This document shows, one piece after another, positions 8,683-17,441 of a stretch of 64,000 bases of DNA; position 1 is the stretch's first letter; each line of letters begins with the position of its first letter. Source of the DNA: Desulfatitalea alkaliphila (GTDB taxonomy: Bacteria > Desulfobacterota > Desulfobacteria > Desulfobacterales > Desulfosarcinaceae). The notes beneath the pieces are model-generated. The model made no database searches. It saw nothing but the letters and a program-made list of their open reading frames with translations, and was not told the origin of the DNA. The translations under genes were made by a program, and so were the position numbers. Where the stretch lies: the NCBI RefSeq assembly GCF_022968795.1, contig NZ_JALJRB010000023.1, positions 1 to 64,000 on the forward strand. Reading direction: 5' to 3'.

Positions 8683-9320
8683 GGCCCAAACCCTTCCGGG
8701 CCGCGGTAAAGGCCGACCACCTTGCCTTGGATCAGCACGTCGCTCAGATCGAACAGCATGGGCGCCATGGCATCGTTGGCCGGTCGCAGCTCGATGCGCT
8801 CGCCCTTGAGGAAGAACCGCTTGACCGTGGCCTCTTCGCCCCCGATCAGGGCCACCACGATTTCGCCATTGGTCGCGAACTGCCGCGGTTCGCAAATCAC
8901 CAGGTCACCGTCGAGAATACCGTCCCGGATCATGGAGTCCCCGCGCACCCGCAGCGCAAACAGGCCGTGCGCGGTGTACCGCTTGCCATCCACCACGATC
9001 CGCCCATCCCACTCCTGCTGGGCGTAGAGGGGCAGACCGGCGGCGATCTTGCCCACGACGGGCACCACCCGCGCCCGTTCGGCCGCCCCTTGTCCCGCCG
9101 CCAAGGCCTCATCCATGAGATGGAGCGTGCGACCGTAGCGCCGATCCCGCTTGATCACCCCTTTGGCCTCCAACGCCTGCACCTGCTGGGACACCGCCAT
9201 GTGGCTGACCCCCAAATCCCTGGCCGCCTCCCGCAGGCTCGGCGTACGGCCGTCGCGGGCCATGGCATCGCGCAGATAGGTCAGAAATTCCTGCTGGCGC
9301 GCCGTTAAAGCGTTCATCAT
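8679..9320 (-). CDS. lexA: LexA SOS repressor
   Basis: A 213-aa transcriptional repressor with self-cleavage. Start at 9320 (MMNALTARQQEF) follows GGGAAAGGACC; the ATG 3 bases later is equally possible. An N-terminal winged helix (residues 1-70, TPSLREAARDLGVSHMAVSQQVQ) binds DNA. The C-terminal S24 peptidase domain has the catalytic pair Ser129 (VRGDSMIRDG) and Lys167 (EEATVKRF), with a probable cleavage site at Ala94-Gly95 (GKIAAGLPL). It is divergently transcribed from a REP-associated transposase. The recognition helix differs from the E. coli type, so its operator is not predictable from the classical SOS box. Confidence 0.92.
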   Translation of the reverse strand: MMNALTARQQEFLTYLRDAMARDGRTPSLREAARDLGVSHMAVSQQVQALEAKGVIKRDRRYGRTLHLMDEALAAGQGAAERARVVPVVGKIAAGLPLYAQQEWDGRIVVDGKRYTAHGLFALRVRGDSMIRDGILDGDLVICEPRQFATNGEIVVALIGGEEATVKRFFLKGERIELRPANDAMAPMLFDLSDVLIQGKVVGLYRGPEGFGP

Positions 9321-9360
9321 GGTCCTTTCCCTGCTTGAACACATGCCATAGGACCTGACT

Positions 9361-9407
9361 GTACATCACCTTTACATTGAACGCAACGGCTACCATCGCA
9401 AATGTAC
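9361..9407. promoter_or_regulatory. Possible LexA operator between divergent genes
   Basis: GTACAT at 9361-9366 and ATGTAC at 9402-9407 form separated inverted half-sites upstream of lexA and just before the transposase start at 9455. Autoregulation of lexA is usual, but these half-sites are short and unproven. Confidence 0.25.
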
Positions 9408-9454
9408 CCTCTTTTGTATTGCTTTCCAGACGGTTATGGGCTATCTGCAGGCGC

Positions 9455-10468
9455 ATGCCACGCAAAGCCCGCATCGATGCGCCCGGTGCGTTGCATCATG
9501 TCATCGTCCGAGGCCTCAACCGCCAAACCATCTTTGCCGACCCCAGCGACCATCGCTTCTTTCTGGAGCGCTTGGCGCAGTTATTGGATGAATCGGGTAC
9601 CCGCTGTTTCGCCTGGGCCCTGCTGCCCAACCATTTCCACCTGCTGCTGCAAACCGGCCACCATCCCCTCACCTTCCTCATGCAAAAGCTGTTGACCGCC
9701 CATGCCGTGCGCTTCAATCGCCGCCACGAACGGGTGGGGCATCTGTTCCAGAACCGCTACCGCTCCATTCTGTGTCAGGAAGAGCCCTATTTGCTGGAGT
9801 TGGTGCGCTACATTCATCTCAATCCCTTGCGGGCCGGCCTGGTGGCGGATTTGCGGGCACTCCGGACCTATGCCTATTGCGGCCACGGTGTGCTCCTGGG
9901 CCGCTTGCAACACCCCTGGCAGGATCGCCACACCATCCTGGCCCGTTTCGGCGTCACCGAAAACGCCGCCAGGCGCCGCTACGATCAGTTTGTCGCCAAG
10001 GGCGTCGCAATGGGACGGCGCAGCGATCTGGCCGGTGGCGGCCTGCTGCGCAGTCAGGGCGGATGGGCGGCCATCAAGGCCAACCGCCGGGTCGGCGACT
10101 ATCAAAAAGGGGATGAGCGCATTCTGGGTGACGGCCGGTTTGTCGACCGCGCCCTGGAAAGGGCCGAAGAACGGCTGCAAAACCGCTTTCGCCTGCAGCA
10201 AGCGGGCTACGATTTGGACAAGCTCATCGCCATGGTGGCCGACTGCTTGCAAATCACGCCTGCCATGGTGCTGGATCGCCAACGGGACCGGCGCCGCACC
10301 ACGGCCAGGGACCTGCTCTGCTTCCTGGCGACGGACCGCCTCGGCGTCACCCAGGCGACCTTGGCGCAGCGGCTGCATCGTTCCCAGTCGGCCATCAGCC
10401 ACGCCGCCGCGCGCGGGCGGGCGCTCATGGCCAGGGACGCCTATCCGGTGCTCAACCGACTGTTTTAA
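9455..10468 (+). CDS. REP-associated tyrosine transposase (RAYT, IS200-like Y1)
   Basis: A 337-aa HUH-type nuclease of the RAYT class. The start MPRKARIDAPGALHHVIVRG is standard for these proteins; upstream in-frame codons are ignored. The Y1 transposase domain (residues 1-160) has NHFHLLLQ (metal-binding HUH) and ELVRYIHLNPLRAGLV, which carries the catalytic tyrosine helix. The C-terminal part (about 245-337) ends in a helix-turn-helix region resembling the DnaA C-terminal fusion common in such RAYTs. Flanking IS ends are absent, as expected for a domesticated RAYT. A GGGACG-started palindromic sequence lies downstream (10542-10577), and larger relatives surround yedF at 33.6-34.4 kb. Confidence 0.9.
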   Translation: MPRKARIDAPGALHHVIVRGLNRQTIFADPSDHRFFLERLAQLLDESGTRCFAWALLPNHFHLLLQTGHHPLTFLMQKLLTAHAVRFNRRHERVGHLFQNRYRSILCQEEPYLLELVRYIHLNPLRAGLVADLRALRTYAYCGHGVLLGRLQHPWQDRHTILARFGVTENAARRRYDQFVAKGVAMGRRSDLAGGGLLRSQGGWAAIKANRRVGDYQKGDERILGDGRFVDRALERAEERLQNRFRLQQAGYDLDKLIAMVADCLQITPAMVLDRQRDRRRTTARDLLCFLATDRLGVTQATLAQRLHRSQSAISHAAARGRALMARDAYPVLNRLF

Positions 10469-10541
10469 GCTGCTTACAATCTAAATAAAAGCCACTGCTG
10501 TTTTGACAGCGAAAACCGCCGCCCCCCGTCAGATGGGTATC

Positions 10542-10574
10542 CGTACGCTATTTTCATATTTTCATGAACGTCCC

Positions 10575-10577
<3 letters not shown>
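10542..10577. repeat. REP-like element next to RAYT gene
   Basis: Read on the minus strand, this is GGGACGTTCATGAAAATATG followed by a short A-rich part and GCGTAC. It aligns closely with the left arm of the palindrome at 33639-33705. It lies 74 bases after the RAYT gene and overlaps the stop codon of the sigma-54 activator gene. Confidence 0.6.
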
Positions 10578-11937
<1,360 letters not shown>

Positions 11938-11966
<29 letters not shown>

Positions 11967-13485
11967 GATGTTCCCTTTCATTGAGGCCATTGGCAGCCAC
12001 CGGCAGGACGATGGTGAAGACGGCCCCCCGGCCGGGGGCACTCTCCACCCGGATATCGCCGCCGTGGTTCTTGATGATGCCGTAGCTGACCGAAAGTCCC
12101 AGGCCGGTGCCCTCACCGGTGGGCTTGGTGGTGAAGAAGGGATCGAAGATGCGGTTGAGCAGATCGGCCGCGATGCCCGGCCCGGTGTCCCGGACCCGGA
12201 TGCACACCTTGCGTCCGCCGTCCGCCTGCTCGGTCTCGATAGTGATCTCCCCTTCCTTGCCCACGGCGTGCCGGGCGTTCATCAGCAAATTGATGAACAC
12301 CTGCCGGATTTTCTTTTCATCCAGCCGCAGCGGCCCCACCTCGCGCTCATAAACGGTGCGCAAACGGATGCCGTCCATGCGTGCGTGCTGCTGCATGAAG
12401 TGTAGCACATCATCGATCAAGTCGTGAATATCGCACAGCTCTCGCTTGGGGGCCGACGTGCGGGCAAAATTGAGCAAGTCTTCCACGATGGATTTGCAGT
12501 GGCGCACTTGCTTTTCGATGGTTTTTAAATCGGCGGCGCGATCCGAGTCGCCGGGTTCGTTGCGCAGCATCAATTGCGTGTAACCCAGGATGATGCCCAG
12601 GGGGTTGTTGATCTCGTGGGCGATGCCGGAGGACAGTTCGCCGATGGAGGCCAGCTTGTCGGCCTGGGCCATCTGCTCGCGCACCATGTACTGCTGTTCG
12701 ATGTCCTTGACCAGAAAATGGAGGGTTTCCTCCCCCTCCGCTACTTCCCGGACCGCCCCGCCGCTGAGCAGCGCCCGCCGCACCGGCCCGCCGCCGGCAT
12801 GCAACCCCACCTCGATGCTGGAGACAAAACCCTTCACATCGATGCTGTCGGCGATTTGCCGCCATTCGGCCGCATCGGCAATATAATCTTGCAGCGAACG
12901 ACCCTCGATGCCCGTGGCAGACGGTGCCAGGCCGAGCATTTGATAGCCGGCCGGGTTGAGATCCAACAAGCGGCCCTGCCTGTCGGTGACGGCGATCATA
13001 TCCTTGCTGGCTTCGAAGATGCGTCGATATTTGTGTTCGGACAAGTCCAGGGCCCGCGTTCGCTCCCCTACCCGCCGTTCCAGCTCCTGGTTCAGGCGCA
13101 GCATCTCCTGGTGCGCGGTCGCCAGGGCCTGGCGATCCCGGATGATGTCCTGGTAAATGGTCCAGGTCCGTTCGAAAAAGAGGGTGGCCGCACCCACCAT
13201 CATGAAGGTCAGGGTGTTGATGGCGCCGCTGAAGGGGCGGATGGGCGACCACCATTGCGCATGGCCGCTGATGATGAGCAACTGTTTGACGATGTGCCCC
13301 AGGGAGCGGGATACGGCGAACAGGGCCAGGGTGACGCTGACCCACATCATGAAGGCCCAAACAATGTTCTGTGGATCCCGCCGCCGCAACCGAAGGGCGA
13401 TATGCACGCAGAGAAAGGAGAAGACGATCATCAACAGCGCCCCTCCCACATCCACGATCCAAATGGGCAGAAAGGTGACCGTCAT
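11938..13485 (-). CDS. Membrane PAS sensor histidine kinase
   Basis: A 515-aa sensor. Start at 13485 overlaps the upstream stop as ATGA. The N-terminal region has about three hydrophobic segments (residues 6-28, 42-65, 85-108), then a coiled coil (110-155, QELERRVGERTRALDLSEHKYRR). A PAS domain (about 155-265, IFEASKDMIAVTDRQGRLLDLNP) follows. HisKA contains His290 in SGIAHEINNPLG. HATPase has N, G1 and G2 boxes (LLMNARHAV, DTGPGIA, GEGTGLGLS). The response regulator gene follows with overlap. The sensed signal is unknown; a cytoplasmic PAS could bind haem, flavin or a small ligand. Confidence 0.93.
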
Positions 13486-14006
13486 GCCCCCGTCTCCGCT
13501 TGCCGCCTCTGATCGGCGTCCCGCAGCAGGCGGCGCAGGCCGAGGTAAAGGCAGACCAGGGCCGGCACGCATAGCAGGTGGTCCAGTTTGACCAGGTAAA
13601 AGACCACACCCAGCCAACCGTAGCCCTCGCTGGTGGTGATCCGGATGTGCATGGGGCCGACCCGTTCGGTCACCAGCAGACCCGAGGCCTCTTCCAGCCA
13701 GTGGCCGAAGAAGGCATTCAGATTCCAGGCGATGAAAAAGAGCGCGCCGTACTGTATGAAGCGCCAGCCCTGTTCGGTAACCAGTCGCCGCTTGCGCAGC
13801 CAGTAGATCAACAGACCCATGGAAAAGCCGAAGAACAGGTGGGCCATCTGGTGGGCATGCAGCCCCTCGGGGCCGCCATGGGATTGAATGGCCCACGCCG
13901 GTGCGGGCCAACCCCACAGCAGGCCCCACAGCAGAACCGCTGCCGGGATAGCGAGGTGCCGGCCCACGACGGTGCGCCGTCTCGTTTGAACGGGATCGGC
14001 ATACAT
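13482..14006 (-). CDS. Unknown multi-pass membrane protein of the kinase operon
   Basis: A 174-aa protein of unrecognised family. ATG at 14006 follows ACAGGAGGACCGCC. It starts with a basic segment then a signal-like hydrophobic stretch ending PAPAWA (residues 18-41), an exported loop SHGGPEGLHAHQMAH, and three more hydrophobic segments (55-75, 85-105, 130-155). The His-rich patch HAHQMAH followed by FFGFSMG could ligate a metal or haem. Four-base coupling to the histidine kinase implies a joint role, for example as an accessory sensor. Confidence 0.65.
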   Translation of the reverse strand: MYADPVQTRRRTVVGRHLAIPAAVLLWGLLWGWPAPAWAIQSHGGPEGLHAHQMAHLFFGFSMGLLIYWLRKRRLVTEQGWRFIQYGALFFIAWNLNAFFGHWLEEASGLLVTERVGPMHIRITTSEGYGWLGVVFYLVKLDHLLCVPALVCLYLGLRRLLRDADQRRQAETGA

Positions 14007-14315
14007 GGCGGTCCTCCTGTGAAATGGAAATCGATAAGGCCGCCGCACCCGGCGCGACCCGAACCCTTTGCCCTGCGTTTTCGTGGCTGTACGCTGCCGG
14101 CAGGCAGCTGCTACCGAGCGTAGGAAAAAACCGGAAGTGAAACGCATGCTTCAATAAGCAAGCCATATGCCACCGTGCCGGGCCATCGGGCGGCGATTCC
14201 CTTCAAAAACCGCCCCAGCCTGAAATCCATTCGATAACAGAAAGTTAAAAATGTGTCGGGCCATTGCCGGCCGTTAACTCCATACAGCCACAAGCGTCTG
14301 CGCGCCAAAAGGTGC

Positions 14316-14358
14316 ATATAAAATTTTGCACCCATTTGCAATATCTGAAATTTTATAT
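14316..14358. promoter_or_regulatory. Nested inverted repeat, candidate activator-binding site
   Basis: Outer arms ATATAAAATTT (14316-14326) and AAATTTTATAT (14348-14358) are exact inverses. Inside them TTGCA (14326-14330) and TGCAA (14337-14341) form a second dyad. The element sits 200-250 bases upstream of the candidate sigma-54 promoter, a usual distance for an enhancer bound by a Fis-type activator. Confidence 0.45.
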
Positions 14359-14566
14359 TAATAAAGATAGTTATCTGTACAAGCAATAATTTTATGGCAC
14401 GCACCATAAGTTTGGCATTCCAATACGGTGGCAACGCCTTGGCCTTCTTGTGGCCCTCATCTCCGCAAAAAGATAACATACCGGATATAAGGCGAATCAA
14501 ACCGATCCACCGGCCTTGCCGAAACCCGGGCGGGGGCCTCTTTCGCCCCCACGACACACTGAAGGG

Positions 14567-14582
14567 TGGTATGGAAATTGCT
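14567..14582 (+). promoter_or_regulatory. Candidate sigma-54 promoter for the Mo-enzyme operon
   Basis: TGGTATG-GAAA-TTGCT matches the sigma-54 pattern TGGCACG-N4-TTGCW at all but two bases. GG (14568-14569) and GC (14580-14581) are spaced exactly 10 bases apart. Transcription would begin near 14593, about 146 bases before the GTG at 14739. A sigma-54 activator gene lies in the divergent operon. Confidence 0.5.
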
Positions 14583-14738
14583 AAAATACATCCCCGGCCC
14601 GCCGCCCGCCCGGTCCATCCGGGCTTGGCAGGGCGGGCGGATTGCGACAACGATTCGGGAAGCCACGCAACTTCCCCATCCGATAAAACGCACCCTGACA
14701 GGAACAACCTTTCAAGGTGACACGCACGGAGGAGGACT

Positions 14739-16844
14739 GTGAGCCAAACTTACTATTCCTTATGTTTCATGTGTTCCGTACGCTGCCCCATCCAGGTGGA
14801 AGTGGCCAATGGCCGCGTGCAGTGGGTCCAGGGCAATCCCCACGTGGCCGGCATCGAAGGCAGCCTCTGCCCCAAGGGCGCGGCGGGCACCGCCTTACTC
14901 TATGATCACCAACGACTGCACACCCCCTTGATTCGCGATGGCGAAAGGGGTTCCGGGCAGTGGCGCCAAGCTTCGTGGGAAGAGGCGCTGGACTATGTGG
15001 CCGACAAACTCAAGAAGGTGATCGACACCCACGGCGGCCGCAGCGTGGCCCTCATCGAGCGCACGAACCTTTCCACTCATGTGAGCAAGACTTTCCTCAA
15101 AGCCATCGGCTCACCCAACCACCACACCCATGACGCGCTGTGCAAAGGATCGGTCAATACCGCCTGCCGCAGCCTCTTCGGCTACACCGACGCTCAGATG
15201 GGCATGCAGTACGACAAGGCCAAACACGTCGTGCTCTACGGCCGCAATATGTTCGAGGCGGTGGCGGTCAAGGAGGTCAGAAACTTGATGACCGCCCTGT
15301 CCAACGGGGCCCAGTTGACCTACATCGACCCACGGGTCACGATCACCGCCACCAAGGCGACCCGGCACTGGATGATCCGGCCGGGGACCGATCTGGCCCT
15401 CAACTACGCCCTGATGCATGTGATCCTCAATGAACGGCTCTACGACGAAGCTTTCGTGGATCGCTGGGTCAGCGGGTTGTCCCATCTCAAGGAGTTCGTC
15501 CGGCCCTATACGCCGGAGTGGGCCGAAGGGGAAACCGGCATCGCCGCAGAGCGGATCGTCAAACTGGCGCGGCAAATCAGCCGGGACAAGCCGTCGGTCA
15601 TATTTCATTTCGGCTACCGCGGCGCCCATCATGCCAATGAAACCTATCTGCGCCGGTCCATTCTGATCCTCAATGTGCTGATGGGAGCGATCGAGGCGCC
15701 CGGCGGCCTCTTTTTCAAAAAGGGCCCCGGCGAAACGGGCGGCAAAGCGGCACGCAAGCTGACGGAGCAGGAGCTGCCCAAGGTCGATGCGCCCAGGGCG
15801 GACGGCGTGGGCGGCAAGCAACTGCCGCTGCCCGATGCCGCCCACGGTGTTCCCCAGACGTTGATCGACGCCATCCAGACCGGTGAACCCTATCCGATCA
15901 AGGCGCTGATCATCAATCGCTTCGACGCGCTCAAATCGATTCCCGACACCAACAAGACCAAAAAGGCCTTCGAGAATTTGGATCTGTTGGTGGCCATCGA
16001 TGTCAATTTCAGCGACACCGCCTGGTACGCCGACGTGGTGCTGCCGGAGTCCACCTATTTCGAACGCACCGACTGCATCCAGCAGGCCAACGGGCTCAAG
16101 CCCCAGATGTTCCTGCGTCGCCAGGTCATCCCGCCCCTGCACGAAACCCGCGAAAGCGCCATGATGCTCAAACAATTGGCCGAGCGCCTGGGGATTGAAA
16201 AGTACTTTCCCTACAACACCATGGAGGAGCTGGTGGCCTGGCAACTGGAAGGCACCGGATTCACCATGGCCGACTTCGAGGCCAAGGGGTTCGTGGCCTA
16301 CGCCAAGGACGCCATCTTCTGGGACCGCAAGGATGGCATCAAGTTCAAGACCCCCTCGGGCAAGATCGAGCTGCGCTCCGCATTGCTGGAGGATGCCGGC
16401 TTCCCCTCTTTTCCGCCCTACGTGCCGGTGCCGAAAGCAGAGCAGGATCGCTTCCGACTGGTAGTGGGCCGGGTGGCCTTTCACACCCACATCTCCACCC
16501 AGAACAACCCCTACTTGAACGAGCTATACCCCGAAAACAACTTGTGGATCCACTCTTCCCGCGCCAAAGCCCTGGGCATCGCCGACGGTCAGATGGTGGA
16601 GGTGACCAGCAGTCGCGGCAGCGGCACGCTCAAGGCCTATGTCAGCGACATGATTCACCCGGAAGCGGTCTTCATGGTGCACGGTTTCGGCCATGAAGCC
16701 CGGGAGGCCCAACGCTGTTATGCCAAAGGGGTTTCCGACAGCGTTCTGCAAGAGAGCATCACCGACATGGTGGGCGGCAGCCCTGCACTGCACGACACCT
16801 TTGTGACCGTCAAGGCCGCTGAAACGGAACCGGCCGCCGCCTGA
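14739..16844 (+). CDS. Cytoplasmic molybdopterin (bis-MGD) oxidoreductase, catalytic subunit
   Basis: A 701-aa member of the DMSO reductase superfamily. GTG start at 14739 follows GGAGGAC. Cys9, Cys12, Cys16 and Cys44 (CFMCSVRC...LCPKG) bind a 4Fe-4S cluster. Cys135 in HDALCKGSVN is at the usual molybdenum-ligand position. The C-terminal molydop-binding domain (about 570-690) includes HTHISTQNNPYLNELYP. There is no Tat signal, so it should stay in the cytoplasm, unlike most PsrA/PhsA relatives. Genes for a four-cluster ferredoxin and a GltD-like flavoprotein follow at once, suggesting a soluble complex linking substrate oxidation to NAD(P)H. Substrate unknown; no internal TGA suggests Sec. 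Confidence 0.88.
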   Translation: MSQTYYSLCFMCSVRCPIQVEVANGRVQWVQGNPHVAGIEGSLCPKGAAGTALLYDHQRLHTPLIRDGERGSGQWRQASWEEALDYVADKLKKVIDTHGGRSVALIERTNLSTHVSKTFLKAIGSPNHHTHDALCKGSVNTACRSLFGYTDAQMGMQYDKAKHVVLYGRNMFEAVAVKEVRNLMTALSNGAQLTYIDPRVTITATKATRHWMIRPGTDLALNYALMHVILNERLYDEAFVDRWVSGLSHLKEFVRPYTPEWAEGETGIAAERIVKLARQISRDKPSVIFHFGYRGAHHANETYLRRSILILNVLMGAIEAPGGLFFKKGPGETGGKAARKLTEQELPKVDAPRADGVGGKQLPLPDAAHGVPQTLIDAIQTGEPYPIKALIINRFDALKSIPDTNKTKKAFENLDLLVAIDVNFSDTAWYADVVLPESTYFERTDCIQQANGLKPQMFLRRQVIPPLHETRESAMMLKQLAERLGIEKYFPYNTMEELVAWQLEGTGFTMADFEAKGFVAYAKDAIFWDRKDGIKFKTPSGKIELRSALLEDAGFPSFPPYVPVPKAEQDRFRLVVGRVAFHTHISTQNNPYLNELYPENNLWIHSSRAKALGIADGQMVEVTSSRGSGTLKAYVSDMIHPEAVFMVHGFGHEAREAQRCYAKGVSDSVLQESITDMVGGSPALHDTFVTVKAAETEPAAA

Positions 16845-16916
16845 CCCGATATCACCGGTCGGTGAATCCATTTTCGGCAGACGCGGCTTGCCGCGTGTTA
16901 TGAGAAGGAGAACCAC

Positions 16917-17432
16917 ATGAGTGATTTTTATCTGTTTCAAGATACCCGCAAGTGCATTGGCTGTCATGCCTGCGAAGTCCAGTGCAAAGCCAACAAGGGA
17001 TTGCCGCCGGGTCCCAAGCCGAGCCAGATCGTGCCCGTGGGGCCCAAAATGGTGGGGGAACACCCTCGGGCCTCTTTCGTGTTCATGCACTGCTTTCACT
17101 GTGAAAAACCGTGGTGCGTGGATGCCTGCCCCACCGGCGCCATGCAAAAGCGGGAAAAGGACGGCATCGTATTCGTGGAGGCCGACCTGTGTGTCGGCTG
17201 CAAGGCATGCATCTCCGCCTGCCCCTGGGGCGCGCCCCAATGGCATCGCGAATCGCGCAAGGTGGTCAAGTGCGATTTCTGCATGGACCGTGTCGATCAG
17301 GGTTTGCAGCCCGCATGTGTCACCGTCTGCATCACCCACTGCCTGAGCTTCGGCGAAAGCAACGCGATGACCCAAGTGCGTCGCCAACGCCATGCCCGGT
17401 CGGTGGCCGCCTTGGACGACAATGCCTTTTAG
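16917..17432 (+). CDS. Four-cluster 4Fe-4S electron-transfer subunit (DmsB/HycB type)
   Basis: A 171-aa ferredoxin-like subunit. ATG at 16917 follows GAGAAGGAGAACCAC. Four cysteine groups are visible: CIGCHACEVQCK near the N-terminus, CFHCEKPWCVDACP around 60, CVGCKACISACP around 95, and CDFCMDRV...CVTVC from about 120. This is the usual set for the electron-transfer subunit paired with a bis-MGD enzyme. It lies 72 bases after the catalytic subunit and 9 bases before the flavoprotein gene, and there is no membrane anchor gene. It would carry electrons between the molybdenum site and the flavoprotein. Confidence 0.92.
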   Translation: MSDFYLFQDTRKCIGCHACEVQCKANKGLPPGPKPSQIVPVGPKMVGEHPRASFVFMHCFHCEKPWCVDACPTGAMQKREKDGIVFVEADLCVGCKACISACPWGAPQWHRESRKVVKCDFCMDRVDQGLQPACVTVCITHCLSFGESNAMTQVRRQRHARSVAALDDNAF

Positions 17433-17441
17433 GATCCGAGA

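Larger units (their letters stand above)
14007..14738. other. Long divergent regulatory region
   Basis: A 732-bp gap between the kinase operon and the molybdenum-enzyme operon. The part about 14310-14400 is strongly AT-rich and contains nested inverted repeats. A sigma-54-like promoter lies at 14567-14582. An open frame on the minus strand at 14111-14707 has no recognisable product and is not called. Confidence 0.55.

Noticed and set aside
14439-14455. Second sigma-54-like site (TTGGCC...TGGCC)
   Set aside because: The spacing fits but the -12 element lacks TTGC; the site at 14567 is much better.
14111-14707. A 198-codon minus-strand frame in the divergent region
   Set aside because: No protein-like composition or motif, and it would cover the sigma-54-like promoter and dyad.
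14739-16844. Formate dehydrogenase with Sec or Cys
   Set aside because: No TGA near the metal-ligand position, and the sequence around Cys135 is unlike formate dehydrogenases.
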